Below, piece by piece: positions 7,713 through 14,758 of a stretch of DNA of 35,931 bases. Under the pieces are notes generated by a model that saw only the letters and a list, made by a program, of their open reading frames with translations, did no database searches and was not told where the DNA came from. Each line of letters begins with the position of its first letter. Positions within the stretch are counted from its first letter, which is position 1. The DNA is from an uncultured Clostridiaceae bacterium (lineage in GTDB: Bacteria > Bacillota > Clostridia > Lachnospirales > Lachnospiraceae): NCBI GenBank assembly GCA_947177415.1, contig CAMWUK010000030.1:1-35931 (forward strand), read 5' to 3'. The position numbers and the translations under genes were made by a program.

Positions 7713-8445
7713 ATGGTTACATTTCGACATTGACAAAGAAAATATATTTGGACTGATTTGTGGTTTAATTATGGTTTTGTTAAGCTTCGCTATGACATTG
7801 TTTAATAACGAAATTAGCAATATTATATTGAGAGATATACTCATGATTTTATTTTTAGGTTTTTTTACACCATTCTATTATATCTTAATCATAAAAAAGA
7901 AAAACTTATCCGTCTTGGGATTACATAAAAATAAGTTGACTGCTAGCTTGACAATTAATGCAATTGCAGGTATTTCTTTATTAGCTATGTTTATTAGCAA
8001 AAATACGGAGGATATAGTTTTTAATATAAATTCATTTTATGCAGTTACATATATTTTAGTTGCTGGAATATTTGAAATGGTTTTTATATACGGATTCTTA
8101 CGTTATCAATTTGAGAGGGCTTTTGGAATACTACCTGCTATTCTTATTACTTCTATTTTTTACAGTTTACATCATGCAGGTTTTCAACCAGAATTTACAA
8201 AGTTATTTTTTGTTGGAATTATGTATGTTACAGTATTCTATTTTACATACAATATCTTTTCAATATTTCCGTTTTTTTGGGGTGTTGGTGCTATTTGGGA
8301 CGTTTTAGTAAATTCAGAAGCGGGCAATCAGATAAAAAATGAAACATCGTTTATCATAGCAATATTGATGTTTATTGCCATGGTAGGTATTAGTATTTTT
8401 ATTCATTGTAAAATCCTATCCAATATTCACGGACACCTGATGTAA
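7702..8445 (+). CDS. CPBP-family intramembrane metalloprotease-like protein
   Basis: A 247-residue membrane protein with about seven or eight predicted helices. CPBP (Abi/CAAX protease) motifs are partly kept: motif 1 reads FEMVFIYGFLRYQFE where the usual form is EExxxR, so the second Glu is Met and the Arg after the Phe is Tyr; motif 2 is FYSLHHAG; a late WDVLVNS matches motif 3. This variant is seen in some CPBP members, and activity is uncertain. Known members process prenylated or bacteriocin-related peptides or give self-immunity. ATG follows TTCAAGGAGGAAAAAAATA. The last residues (about SNIHGHLM) come from DNA identical to part of the Uma2 gene at 13044, so the original C-terminus has been replaced. 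Confidence 0.75.
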   Translation: MKNKWLHFDIDKENIFGLICGLIMVLLSFAMTLFNNEISNIILRDILMILFLGFFTPFYYILIIKKKNLSVLGLHKNKLTASLTINAIAGISLLAMFISKNTEDIVFNINSFYAVTYILVAGIFEMVFIYGFLRYQFERAFGILPAILITSIFYSLHHAGFQPEFTKLFFVGIMYVTVFYFTYNIFSIFPFFWGVGAIWDVLVNSEAGNQIKNETSFIIAILMFIAMVGISIFIHCKILSNIHGHLM

Positions 8446-8511
8446 GGTATTTAAACAATTTTGTTATATAATCTCTTGTTTTAATGCATCCATGTAATCA
8501 CTTGCTTTCTG
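8416..8511 (-). pseudogene. Remnant of an Uma2-family gene with internal deletion
   Basis: Bases 8416-8475 match 13044-13109 inside the intact Uma2 gene (24 bases identical at the left end, then scattered changes). Bases about 8479-8511 match the start-codon region of the same gene (13442-13476, including the GTGATTACATGGATG context). About 330 bp between are missing, and the frame from its ATG stops after about nine codons. Its 3' side is fused to the end of the CPBP gene and its 5' side borders a mobile element. Confidence 0.8.
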
Positions 8512-8667
8512 GATGTTACTGTTCACACCTACGGTGCTAACAGTAACAGAATCCAGCCTATTTATAATTCGCCTTCGGCGAAAGGCTGGATTCTTGGCTG
8601 TTCTATGTTCTTGGCACATAGCTTGACAGCAAGTGTCAAGCTTGTGAGTGAACAGTAACTTCTGGGT
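8507..8667 (+). mobile_element. Family A palindromic mobile element, copy 2
   Basis: 145 bp at 8515-8659, GTTACTGTTCACA to GTGAACAGTAAC. Flanks TTCTGGAT (8507-8514) and TTCTGGGT (8660-8667) agree at 7 of 8. Arms 1 and 2 resemble copy 1. Arm 3 has a different stem, GCTTGACA (8621-8628)/TGTCAAGC (8634-8641), around the same loop GCAAG used by the other copies, i.e. both strands of the stem changed together. Confidence 0.9.
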
Positions 8668-8722
8668 GCGTTTACCGTGTCAACAACAACTATAATGCTT
8701 GATAGTGTAAATTTACCTTCGG

Positions 8723-8750
8723 GTAACTGTTCATGGTTCTGAACAGTTAT
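8723..8750. mobile_element. Short GTAAC-ended palindrome after the ABC permease gene
   Basis: GTAACTGTTCA and TGAACAGTTAT flank a TGGTTC loop, ending two bases before the permease stop codon (8753). A weak hairpin (TTTACC...GGTAAATTTAC region, 8673-8713) lies beside it, so it may be arm 1 of a larger decayed element like the one at 21322-21458. No clear target duplication. Confidence 0.6.
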
Positions 8751-8752
8751 AA

Positions 8753-9502
8753 TTAATCAATATCACTTTTTTCAAATAGCAATATACTGTATATATAACT
8801 AAATAAAAATACTAAGAATATAATTAAAAAACTTATAGAAGCAGGACAAGCACTTTGTCTAATTCTATTATTTACTATCAAGTAAGATGCAGTCCAAGGG
8901 AAAAAAACTGCTATAGGGGAGCTGCTTAATATTACATTCCCTAATACGATTATAGATGCCACTATCATAGGGATAACAAATCCTCTAGTGTACATTGCTA
9001 AAAATGCAAAAGGAGTTATTGTAAAGTATAATAATATGGCTCCTAATATCATTTTAATAAGAAAGAAAAGTGCTGTTGGAAAATTAAATTGTTCTATTCC
9101 GAAAGCTATATTGCAAATCCATCCTAAAATAAGAATTTCTGTCCATGAAATTAGCATTAAAAATAGAATGCAAAGGAATAGGGTGATAAACTTACTGGAT
9201 AAGAATTTCTTTTTAGATATAGGAACAACAAATAAAGTTTTTAAAGTTTTTTCTGTATATTCCCTACTAAATAAGTATGAGGCTATAATGGAAAATATAA
9301 GTGGTCCAAATAGTAACATCAAAAACATAAACGCACTATCATATATTCCAAACAATGTTACTGCATTTTCAGTATGCATAAAGTGATTTTTGATACCATT
9401 TATAATTGCTAATAAGGGTGTTACCAGTGTCCCAAGAAAAACGATTAGTCGTACTTTGGAACGTTTGAATTTAAGAAATTCACAATAAATCATATTAGCC
9501 AA
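8753..9502 (-). CDS. ABC-2 type permease, multidrug or lantibiotic-immunity exporter subunit
   Basis: An integral membrane protein of about 249 residues with six predicted helices and the N-terminal ANMIYCEFLKFKRSK amphipathic start typical of ABC-2 permeases of the bacitracin/lantibiotic (BcrB, LanE/G) type. The TTG at 9502 is preferred: GGAGG lies 8 bases upstream, while a GTG at 9511 would overlap the site. It overlaps the ATPase gene by 8 bases, so the two subunits are translationally coupled. With the two-component genes upstream it probably pumps an antimicrobial peptide or clears it from the membrane; substrate unknown. Confidence 0.8.
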   Translation of the reverse strand: MANMIYCEFLKFKRSKVRLIVFLGTLVTPLLAIINGIKNHFMHTENAVTLFGIYDSAFMFLMLLFGPLIFSIIASYLFSREYTEKTLKTLFVVPISKKKFLSSKFITLFLCILFLMLISWTEILILGWICNIAFGIEQFNFPTALFFLIKMILGAILLYFTITPFAFLAMYTRGFVIPMIVASIIVLGNVILSSSPIAVFFPWTASYLIVNNRIRQSACPASISFLIIFLVFLFSYIYSILLFEKSDID

Positions 9503-10418
9503 TTTTTCCACCTCCTATTAGACTTGAAAAATAGTCTTCTAGCTTTTCTTCTTTGATATTTACTTGTGTAACAGCTATTCCATTTTCAATAAAACAGCTG
9601 TTTATCTTTGCAGAGTCATCAATATTACTAAACAAGCGTATAAAGTGTTTATCAACTATTGTGTAATCATTATACTGAAGTTTACGTTCTAAAATCAAGG
9701 TAGCCTTATAAACGTCTGAAACCTCGTATTCCACATACTTTCGATTACGTTTATGTAAATCATTCATATTGGTTTCTTCAAGTAAACAACCTTCGTGCAT
9801 TACTCCAATAATATCAGCTATTTGTTCAATTTCACTAAGTACATGACTGGATATAAGAATCGTAGTGCCATTTTCATTACAAAGTTGTAATAAATAATTA
9901 CGAATTTCATGTATGCCAATAGGATCAAGTCCATTTATTGGTTCATCTAAAATTAAAACTTCTGGCTCGTGCATAATTGCTGCTGCAATACCTAATCGTT
10001 GTTTCATTCCTAAGGAATACATTCCAAAAGTTTTGTGAATCCCATTATCAAGACCAACAATTGATAAAGCATAATCAATAGCATCTTTTCGATGCTGCCC
10101 ACGTAGTCTTGCGAGGATTTTCAAATTTTCAGTTCCTGTTAAATTTTCATAAAAACAAGGGGTTTCGATTAAAGCCCCTATTTTACGGTATGTTTTCAAG
10201 GGACATTTTAAATAATCTTCATTAAATATTGAGATGGTACCACTTGTTGGTTGAACAAGATTTAACAACATTTTCATGGTTGTTGTTTTGCCTGCACCAT
10301 TTCTACCTAAAAGACCATAAATCTTACCCCTTGGAACATGAATGCTCAATTCTTTCACACTTATTTGATTTCTATATTGTTTCGTTAATTTATTTGTTTC
10401 TATAACATAATTACTCAT
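9495..10418 (-). CDS. ABC transporter ATP-binding protein (bacitracin/lantibiotic type)
   Basis: A 307-residue ATPase. Walker A GLLGRNGAGKTT at about 35, Q-loop near GALIETPCFYENLTG, signature YSLGMKQRLGIA, Walker B VLILDEPINGLDP, switch His in ILISSHVLSEIEQIA. About 90 residues after the nucleotide-binding domain form the C-terminal extension usual in BcrA/LanF-type ATPases. ATG follows GAAAGAGGTGATTAC. It pairs with the ABC-2 permease that overlaps its 3' end, and a direct repeat upstream (10477-10493) may be the binding site of the linked response regulator. Confidence 0.9.
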   Translation of the reverse strand: MSNYVIETNKLTKQYRNQISVKELSIHVPRGKIYGLLGRNGAGKTTTMKMLLNLVQPTSGTISIFNEDYLKCPLKTYRKIGALIETPCFYENLTGTENLKILARLRGQHRKDAIDYALSIVGLDNGIHKTFGMYSLGMKQRLGIAAAIMHEPEVLILDEPINGLDPIGIHEIRNYLLQLCNENGTTILISSHVLSEIEQIADIIGVMHEGCLLEETNMNDLHKRNRKYVEYEVSDVYKATLILERKLQYNDYTIVDKHFIRLFSNIDDSAKINSCFIENGIAVTQVNIKEEKLEDYFSSLIGGGKIG

Positions 10419-10476
10419 GTAATCACCTCTTTCATAATAAGTATATCAATAAATTCTGACCATAACCTTTCTCAAA

Positions 10477-10493
10477 TCTTACTTTTTTCTTAC
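10477..10493 (-). promoter_or_regulatory. Direct repeat, candidate response-regulator binding site
   Basis: GTAAGA occurs twice on the minus strand (10488-10493 and 10477-10482), with starts 11 bases apart, one helical turn. OmpR-type regulators usually bind such direct repeats. It lies just before the histidine-kinase stop codon and 60-75 bases upstream of the ATPase start. Confidence 0.45.
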
Positions 10494-11387
10494 TTATTGT
10501 GAAAATAAAATTGTAAAATGGGTTCCATTTTCTAAAGTGCTTGAAACATGAATACTTCCTTTCAAGGCTATAACAAGTTCTTTGGTAATGGCAAGACCTA
10601 ATCCTGTTCCTGATTCAGCACGAGATAAATCACATTTGTACAATCTGTCAAAGATATATAGAAGCTTGTCGTGTGGAATAATATGACCATTATTAGAAAT
10701 GTCAATGACTATTTTTTGTTCCTTTTTTTGTATTTTGAAAGTAATATGAGAACATTGTCCATGATAAATTGCATTTTGAATAAGATTATTAATTATTCTT
10801 TTATATGCCGTTTTATCAATCATTAAAAAATATTCTTCATCAGGAATATTTACTGTTAGTGAAATAGATTTTTTATCAAATAGTGGAATCCAATCAATAA
10901 TAATCTCGCGGGTAAGTTCGTTTACATCACATGATTCTTTTTGATATTGTATCTCATGAGAATTTAATTTACACCATTCAAATAGCATATCTATAAGTGA
11001 TTTTAGTGCAAGAGCTTTTTTATAGGATATGTAAATATATTCATTTATATTGTCAGCGTTATTATTGTTAAGTGCTTCTAAATATCCAATTAAAGAGGCT
11101 AATGGAGTACGAATGTCATGAGATAAGTTTGTTAACATTTGTTTATTTGCATCATCTTTTCTTTTTAATTGTGAAAGTTTCTTTTGATTTTTTAACAGAA
11201 TGCTGTTAATTTCGTAATATATTTCTGTAAACATCGTAGTTCCTTTTGTAAATAGTTTTTGAACAAAGTCATTATTAAGTTCTTGTAAGTCTTGAAGTAA
11301 TTTTGCTATCTGTTTATGAGTATGCAATATATACAAAAATTGAAAAATACATATAAGAGATAATAAAATTACCATATATGTAATCAT
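10494..11387 (-). CDS. Sensor histidine kinase with a single N-terminal membrane helix
   Basis: 297 residues. A single hydrophobic helix (about 3-22) at the extreme N-terminus, a cytoplasmic helical linker (about 25-80), then HisKA with LTNLSHDIRTPLA (phospho-acceptor His90) and HATPase_c with NNLIQNAIYHG (N box), ISNNGHIIP (G1), FDRLYK and GTGLGLAITKELV (G2). There is no room for an extracellular sensor domain. Kinases of this design often sense through the membrane or through the partner ABC transporter, as in antimicrobial-peptide detoxification modules. Its start overlaps the response-regulator stop by four bases. Confidence 0.88.
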   Translation of the reverse strand: MITYMVILLSLICIFQFLYILHTHKQIAKLLQDLQELNNDFVQKLFTKGTTMFTEIYYEINSILLKNQKKLSQLKRKDDANKQMLTNLSHDIRTPLASLIGYLEALNNNNADNINEYIYISYKKALALKSLIDMLFEWCKLNSHEIQYQKESCDVNELTREIIIDWIPLFDKKSISLTVNIPDEEYFLMIDKTAYKRIINNLIQNAIYHGQCSHITFKIQKKEQKIVIDISNNGHIIPHDKLLYIFDRLYKCDLSRAESGTGLGLAITKELVIALKGSIHVSSTLENGTHFTILFSQ

Positions 11388-12076
11388 TGAAAATCACCTG
11401 CCTTGTAGCCAACACCCCATACAGTGATAATATGAATAGGGTTTTCTGGATCATCTTCAATTTTCTTTCTGAGTCGTCGGATATGTACCATAATATTATT
11501 ATCATCGTAAGTATATTCGTCATTCCATACAGCATTATAAATCTGTTTCTTGGTAAAAACCTGTCCTTGATTTTTAGCAAGAAACATTAATAAGTCAAAT
11601 TCCTTTGCAGTTAATTCAATTTTTTGTGCATTTTTATATACTTCATGCCTTGAAGGATTGATGGATAGTTTTCCCAGTATGATTTCGTTGTTGGTTTTAT
11701 TTTTGGGGGTAAATTGTATATAACGACGTAAAAGAGCTGAAACACGTGCTAATAATTCGCTATTACTGAAAGGTTTTGTTAAATAGTCATCTGCTCCTAT
11801 ACGAAGACAGGATACTTTGTCTCCCTCTTCGTCCTTTGCTGTTAACATAAGTATTGGAACATGACTACTTGTCCTAATTTCCGTTAAAACTTCATAACCA
11901 TTTTTTAATGGTAACATAATATCCAAAATAATAAGTTGATAAGTATTGTTTTGAATTTCCGTTAAGCCAATACAACCATTGTTACAGAAATGTACGGAAT
12001 AGCCTTCTTTTTCTAAATTATTTTTTAATAATTTACACAAATCTATATCATCATCAATTATAAGTATTTGATACAT
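11384..12076 (-). CDS. OmpR-family response regulator
   Basis: 230 residues. Receiver domain (1-118): acidic pocket IIDDDIDLC, phospho-acceptor Asp52 in IILDIMLPLKNG, LMLTAKDEE and YLTKPFSN. Winged-helix DNA-binding domain (about 130-228) with ELTAKEFDLLMFLAKN and the recognition segment DDNNIMVHIRRLRKKIE. Start has AGTAGGAGGAACTT. First gene of a four-gene minus-strand unit: regulator, kinase, ATPase, permease. It presumably activates the exporter genes. Confidence 0.92.
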   Translation of the reverse strand: MYQILIIDDDIDLCKLLKNNLEKEGYSVHFCNNGCIGLTEIQNNTYQLIILDIMLPLKNGYEVLTEIRTSSHVPILMLTAKDEEGDKVSCLRIGADDYLTKPFSNSELLARVSALLRRYIQFTPKNKTNNEIILGKLSINPSRHEVYKNAQKIELTAKEFDLLMFLAKNQGQVFTKKQIYNAVWNDEYTYDDNNIMVHIRRLRKKIEDDPENPIHIITVWGVGYKAGDFQ

Positions 12077-12090
12077 AAGTTCCTCCTACT

Positions 12091-12128
12091 ATTATATTGC
12101 CTATAATTCTTTGTAGATATTTATCTAC
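12091..12128 (-). promoter_or_regulatory. Probable promoter and operator of the response-regulator operon
   Basis: On the minus strand a TATAAT-10 box lies at 12091-12096, 15 bases before the start codon. An inverted repeat, GTAGATA/TATCTAC (12113-12128), occupies the -35 region, where an activator or repressor could bind. The -35 hexamer itself is weak. Confidence 0.45.
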
Positions 12129-12173
12129 TCAACTTTCCTACCTTTAAAACAGATGATATTGCATGAAAAATTA

Positions 12174-12231
12174 GTTAAAGTTCGCACCTATAGTGCAAAC
12201 TGTATTGGTGCTTTATATTAAAAAAGCACCT
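12174..12231. repeat. Element arm-1 remnant followed by a separate hairpin
   Basis: GTTAAAGTTCGCACC...GTGCAAACTGTA (12174-12205) resembles arm 1 of family A with several changes. Right after it GGTGCTTT (12208-12215) pairs with AAAAGCACC (12222-12230). An extended -10 (TTGGTATAATAA, 12237-12248) reads plus but leads to no gene. The rest of 12129-12344 holds nothing recognised. Confidence 0.4.
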
Positions 12232-12344
12232 AATCTTTGGTATAATAAGATTGTCACATCTAATAAACCAATTTATAGAAGAGGTGCTATATCTTGAACT
12301 AAATCGGATAAATCTTGAGCTAATTTTATTTTTAGTTCATGAAC

Positions 12345-12881
12345 CTATTCTAATATCGTCACCTGTTTTTCATAATCGTATTCATGTGGTGTCTTATTAT
12401 CCGTCTTATGTCCCACAGCAAGGGCAATTTGGAATGAATATCCTTCTGGTATCTGTAGTTTCTCCAAAAAATATTCCTGCTTTTCTCCATGCAACGCATC
12501 ATACACACATCCGATAATTAGTGTTCCCAGTCCAATGCTTTCTGCTGCCAATGCCATATTCTCCACTGCAATTCCTGCATCGATGCTTTTCCACTTAAAT
12601 TCATCTTCTGCACTCAGGAAAATAAGCACTGGTGCCTCATAATAGAAATTATGAGGTTGTTTCTCTTGTCCACGAAGTCGTCTTTTTTCTTCATCTAGTT
12701 CTGTCAATACAGGGCTGTCTCCTTTTACCACTGTAAAATGAATCTCCTGACGATTCATTCCAGTAGGTGCCATAAGTCCTGCTTTTAGAATTATATCTAA
12801 TTCTGATTGTGTCAGTTGTTCTGTGCTGTATGCTCTGGCTGAACTACGTTGTTTTATTGTTGATAATACTTGGTTTTGCAT
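12345..12881 (-). CDS. Nitroreductase-family flavoprotein
   Basis: A 178-residue FMN-binding oxidoreductase. RSSARAYSTEQLTQSELD at the N-terminus gives the FMN phosphate-binding Arg and Ser residues, GLMAPTGMNRQEIHF is the second flavin contact, and GLGTLIIGCVYDA is the C-terminal flavin motif. Family members reduce nitro-compounds, quinones or flavins with NAD(P)H; the substrate is not predictable. ATG preceded by AGAGAAGGAGAGAACTAAA. Transcribed separately, after the Uma2 gene, on the same strand. Confidence 0.87.
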   Translation of the reverse strand: MQNQVLSTIKQRSSARAYSTEQLTQSELDIILKAGLMAPTGMNRQEIHFTVVKGDSPVLTELDEEKRRLRGQEKQPHNFYYEAPVLIFLSAEDEFKWKSIDAGIAVENMALAAESIGLGTLIIGCVYDALHGEKQEYFLEKLQIPEGYSFQIALAVGHKTDNKTPHEYDYEKQVTILE

Positions 12882-12921
12882 TTTAGTTCTCTCCTTCTCT
12901 TAATCATATTTATAATGTAAA

Positions 12922-13455
12922 TTATTTCACTGCTATTGAAAATCCTTCATATATCCCCACCGGAATATCTTCGTCAAAAGGATACTGCTCCACTGTTTCA
13001 CTTTCAAATCCATAAACCATTACCATTTGTTTATCTGGATCAACTATCCAATATTCACGGACACCTGCTGTACGGTATTTAAACAATTTTGTCATATAGT
13101 CTCTTGTTTTACTGCTTGGTGATACAATTTCTATTACCCAGTCAGGTGCACCATGACAACCCTTGTCATCTAGTTTGGAAGTATCACAAATAACAGAGAT
13201 ATCCGGTTCTACATAATTCATGTCATCTTTGTTTAAAAACACTGCAAACGGAGCAGCATAAATTTCACACTCACCATTATTACTTTTGATATAGCCAGAT
13301 ATCTCATTTGACAAAAACATACTTATTTTTTGATGTGTTCTACTTGGAGGAGCCATATAATAAATTTTTCCGTCAATTAACTCAGCCCGTTCTCCATCTG
13401 GTAACGCATAAATATCATCTATCGTATAAATTTCCTCTTTCCTTAATACATCCAT
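12922..13455 (-). CDS. Uma2-family (DUF820) PD-(D/E)XK-type protein
   Basis: About 177 residues of a nuclease-like fold abundant in cyanobacteria and some Firmicutes, function unproven. Motifs: LPDGERAELIDGKIYYMAPPS, VEPDISVI, PDWVIEIVSPSS and a lysine in DYMTKLFKYRTAGVREYWIVD. These supply the acidic pair and Lys of PD-(D/E)XK enzymes. The ATG at 13455 is preferred over 13494 because AGGTGATTAC is well spaced before it. A damaged second copy of this gene lies at 8416-8511, so the family has been duplicated or moved locally. Confidence 0.8.
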   Translation of the reverse strand: MDVLRKEEIYTIDDIYALPDGERAELIDGKIYYMAPPSRTHQKISMFLSNEISGYIKSNNGECEIYAAPFAVFLNKDDMNYVEPDISVICDTSKLDDKGCHGAPDWVIEIVSPSSKTRDYMTKLFKYRTAGVREYWIVDPDKQMVMVYGFESETVEQYPFDEDIPVGIYEGFSIAVK

Positions 13456-13662
13456 GTAATCACCTGCTTTCCTAATTATATTATAATCTATCATAGTAGA
13501 ATTTACAATGTTTAGTCTAATCTCATGGCATTTTATAATGCATCATATTCATTTTTTGTCACATCAGCAGACTTTATCTGCTAAATTCAACTAAACTTCC
13601 ATTGTACTCAATTGTTTTTTCAATTCTTTTTGTAGACGAATATCCATATGTGCAGAAAAATT
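13456..13662. other. Gap without a recognised gene
   Basis: AT-rich DNA upstream of the Uma2 gene. The minus strand carries its leader; I see no terminator or other structure before the family A element starts at 13663. Confidence 0.3.
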
Positions 13663-13807
13663 GTTACTGTTCACACCTACGGTGCAAACAGTAACGGAAT
13701 CCAGCCTATTTATAATTCGCCTTCGGCGAAAGGCTGGATTCTTCTCTACCATTACTTGTTCTTACGTACTTTGCAGCAAGTGCAAAGTACTACCTGTGAA
13801 CAGTAAC
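13663..13807 (+). mobile_element. Family A palindromic mobile element, copy 3
   Basis: 145 bp, GTTACTGTTCACA to TGTGAACAGTAAC. Arm 3 is a perfect 10-bp stem GTACTTTGCA/TGCAAAGTAC with loop GCAAG; arm 2 has inner TTCGCC/GGCGAA. Flanking octamers GAAAAATT and TATAAATC match at only 5 of 8, so no target duplication can be claimed. It lies between the Uma2 leader and the 3' end of mntP. Confidence 0.88.
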
Positions 13808-13850
13808 TATAAATCTACTCTAAAATCACTTTCAAAATCAACCACCTTTA

Positions 13851-14429
13851 TTAGAAAGCAATCACCCCAAAATGCTCTAATATAATCTTCAATCCAAGAA
13901 GAATGAGAATCACACCTCCTGCCAGTTCTGCCTTTTTCTTATACTTATTTCCAAAAATATTACCAATTTTTACACCTGCCACAGAAATACAGAAAGTAGT
14001 AATTCCAATAAACGACACAGCTAATGGCACATTTTGAAGTTTCAACATAGCAAACGTTACTCCAACCGCCAAGGCATCAATACTGGTTGCAACAGCAAGC
14101 AGAAACATAGTTCCAATAGCAAGAGAACTATCTTGTTTTTCTTCCTCTTCATTTGCCTTTTCGCATGACTCTTTTATCATGTTTCCACCAATTAAGCTTA
14201 ATAAAGCAAAAGCTATCCATGGTGCCAGCTTTGTTACATATCCAGCAAATTGTATTCCAAGAAAATATCCAATCAATGGCATCATTGCCTGAAATGTTCC
14301 AAACCACAATCCCACAATTGCTGATTTTTTTATACTTGCCTTCTCCATTGCAAGACCTTTACAAATGGATACTGCAAATGCATCCATGGATAATCCTACT
14401 GCCAGAATAAATAATTCAAGATTTGACAT
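13851..14429 (-). CDS. mntP: Manganese efflux pump MntP
   Basis: A 192-residue six-helix membrane protein made of two similar halves of three helices. Signature motifs SMDAFAVSICKG (first half) and TSIDALAVGVTFA (second half) carry the conserved Asp residues of MntP; IGGNMIKE lies in the middle with an acidic loop (EKANEEEEKQD). MntP exports Mn2+ to prevent manganese toxicity. Regulation is visible: a yybP-ykoY manganese riboswitch with terminator lies upstream (14583-14698). ATG follows GAAGGAGAGAATAGGTT. A family B element remnant sits in the leader between the riboswitch and this gene. Confidence 0.95.
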   Translation of the reverse strand: MSNLELFILAVGLSMDAFAVSICKGLAMEKASIKKSAIVGLWFGTFQAMMPLIGYFLGIQFAGYVTKLAPWIAFALLSLIGGNMIKESCEKANEEEEKQDSSLAIGTMFLLAVATSIDALAVGVTFAMLKLQNVPLAVSFIGITTFCISVAGVKIGNIFGNKYKKKAELAGGVILILLGLKIILEHFGVIAF

Positions 14430-14457
14430 AACCTATTCTCTCCTTCTTTTTAATAAA

Positions 14458-14523
14458 GTAATTGCCCAATTCCAATCCTGTTTTAGTCTTTTTTACGGTG
14501 TGCAGACCTACCTGAACTGTTAC
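14458..14523 (+). mobile_element. Truncated family B element in the mntP leader
   Basis: Matches the right part of family B (TTGCCCAATTCC, then TGTGCAGACCTACCTGAACTGTTAC ends; compare 24000-24078). The left part appears deleted from just after GTAA, and one side of arm 3 is missing. No target duplication. It lies between the riboswitch terminator and the mntP ribosome binding site, so it is in the mRNA leader. Confidence 0.75.
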
Positions 14524-14582
14524 GATGCCGTATACTAATGTGGTGGCATGTTTCTATTCACAAAAGATTTTTCCCATAAGGC

Positions 14583-14621
14583 AAAAAAAGACCTAAGTAT
14601 AGCAAAGCTATACGTAAGTCT
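14583..14621 (-). terminator. Riboswitch-controlled terminator of mntP
   Basis: On the minus strand GACTTACGTATAGC pairs with GCTATACTTAGGTC, followed by seven T residues (14583-14589). Its 5' arm contains the CTTAC that also closes the riboswitch P1 stem, so aptamer and terminator are mutually exclusive. Confidence 0.85.
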
Positions 14622-14698
14622 CATTCATTAAGGCAAGCCAGACCTTCCCAGTCAGTATGTTGACTTGCCACGTATTCACGCAAACTACTCCCTTACGA
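14614..14698 (-). promoter_or_regulatory. yybP-ykoY manganese riboswitch
   Basis: Minus-strand sequence GTAAGGGAGTAG opens the aptamer, GGCAAG...CTTGCC forms the P3 stem around TCAACATACTGAC, and GAGACTTAC closes P1 (GTAAG/CTTAC). GGGAGTAG and TCAACATACT are the two conserved Mn2+-binding loop sequences of this class. Metal binding should stabilise P1 and stop the terminator forming, turning mntP on when manganese is high. Confidence 0.9.
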
Positions 14699-14758
14699 GA
14701 TAAACTTATTCTATCATAGCATGATAAATAATGTCAATAAAATTAAAAAATACCTCTC

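Noticed and set aside
12237-12344. Possible plus-strand gene after an extended -10 box and GAGGTGC site
   Set aside because: The frame has no recognisable family and soon overlaps the supported nitroreductase gene; at most a remnant.
13663-13807. Target duplication for family A copy 3
   Set aside because: Flanking octamers match at only 5 of 8, no better than expected for AT-rich DNA.
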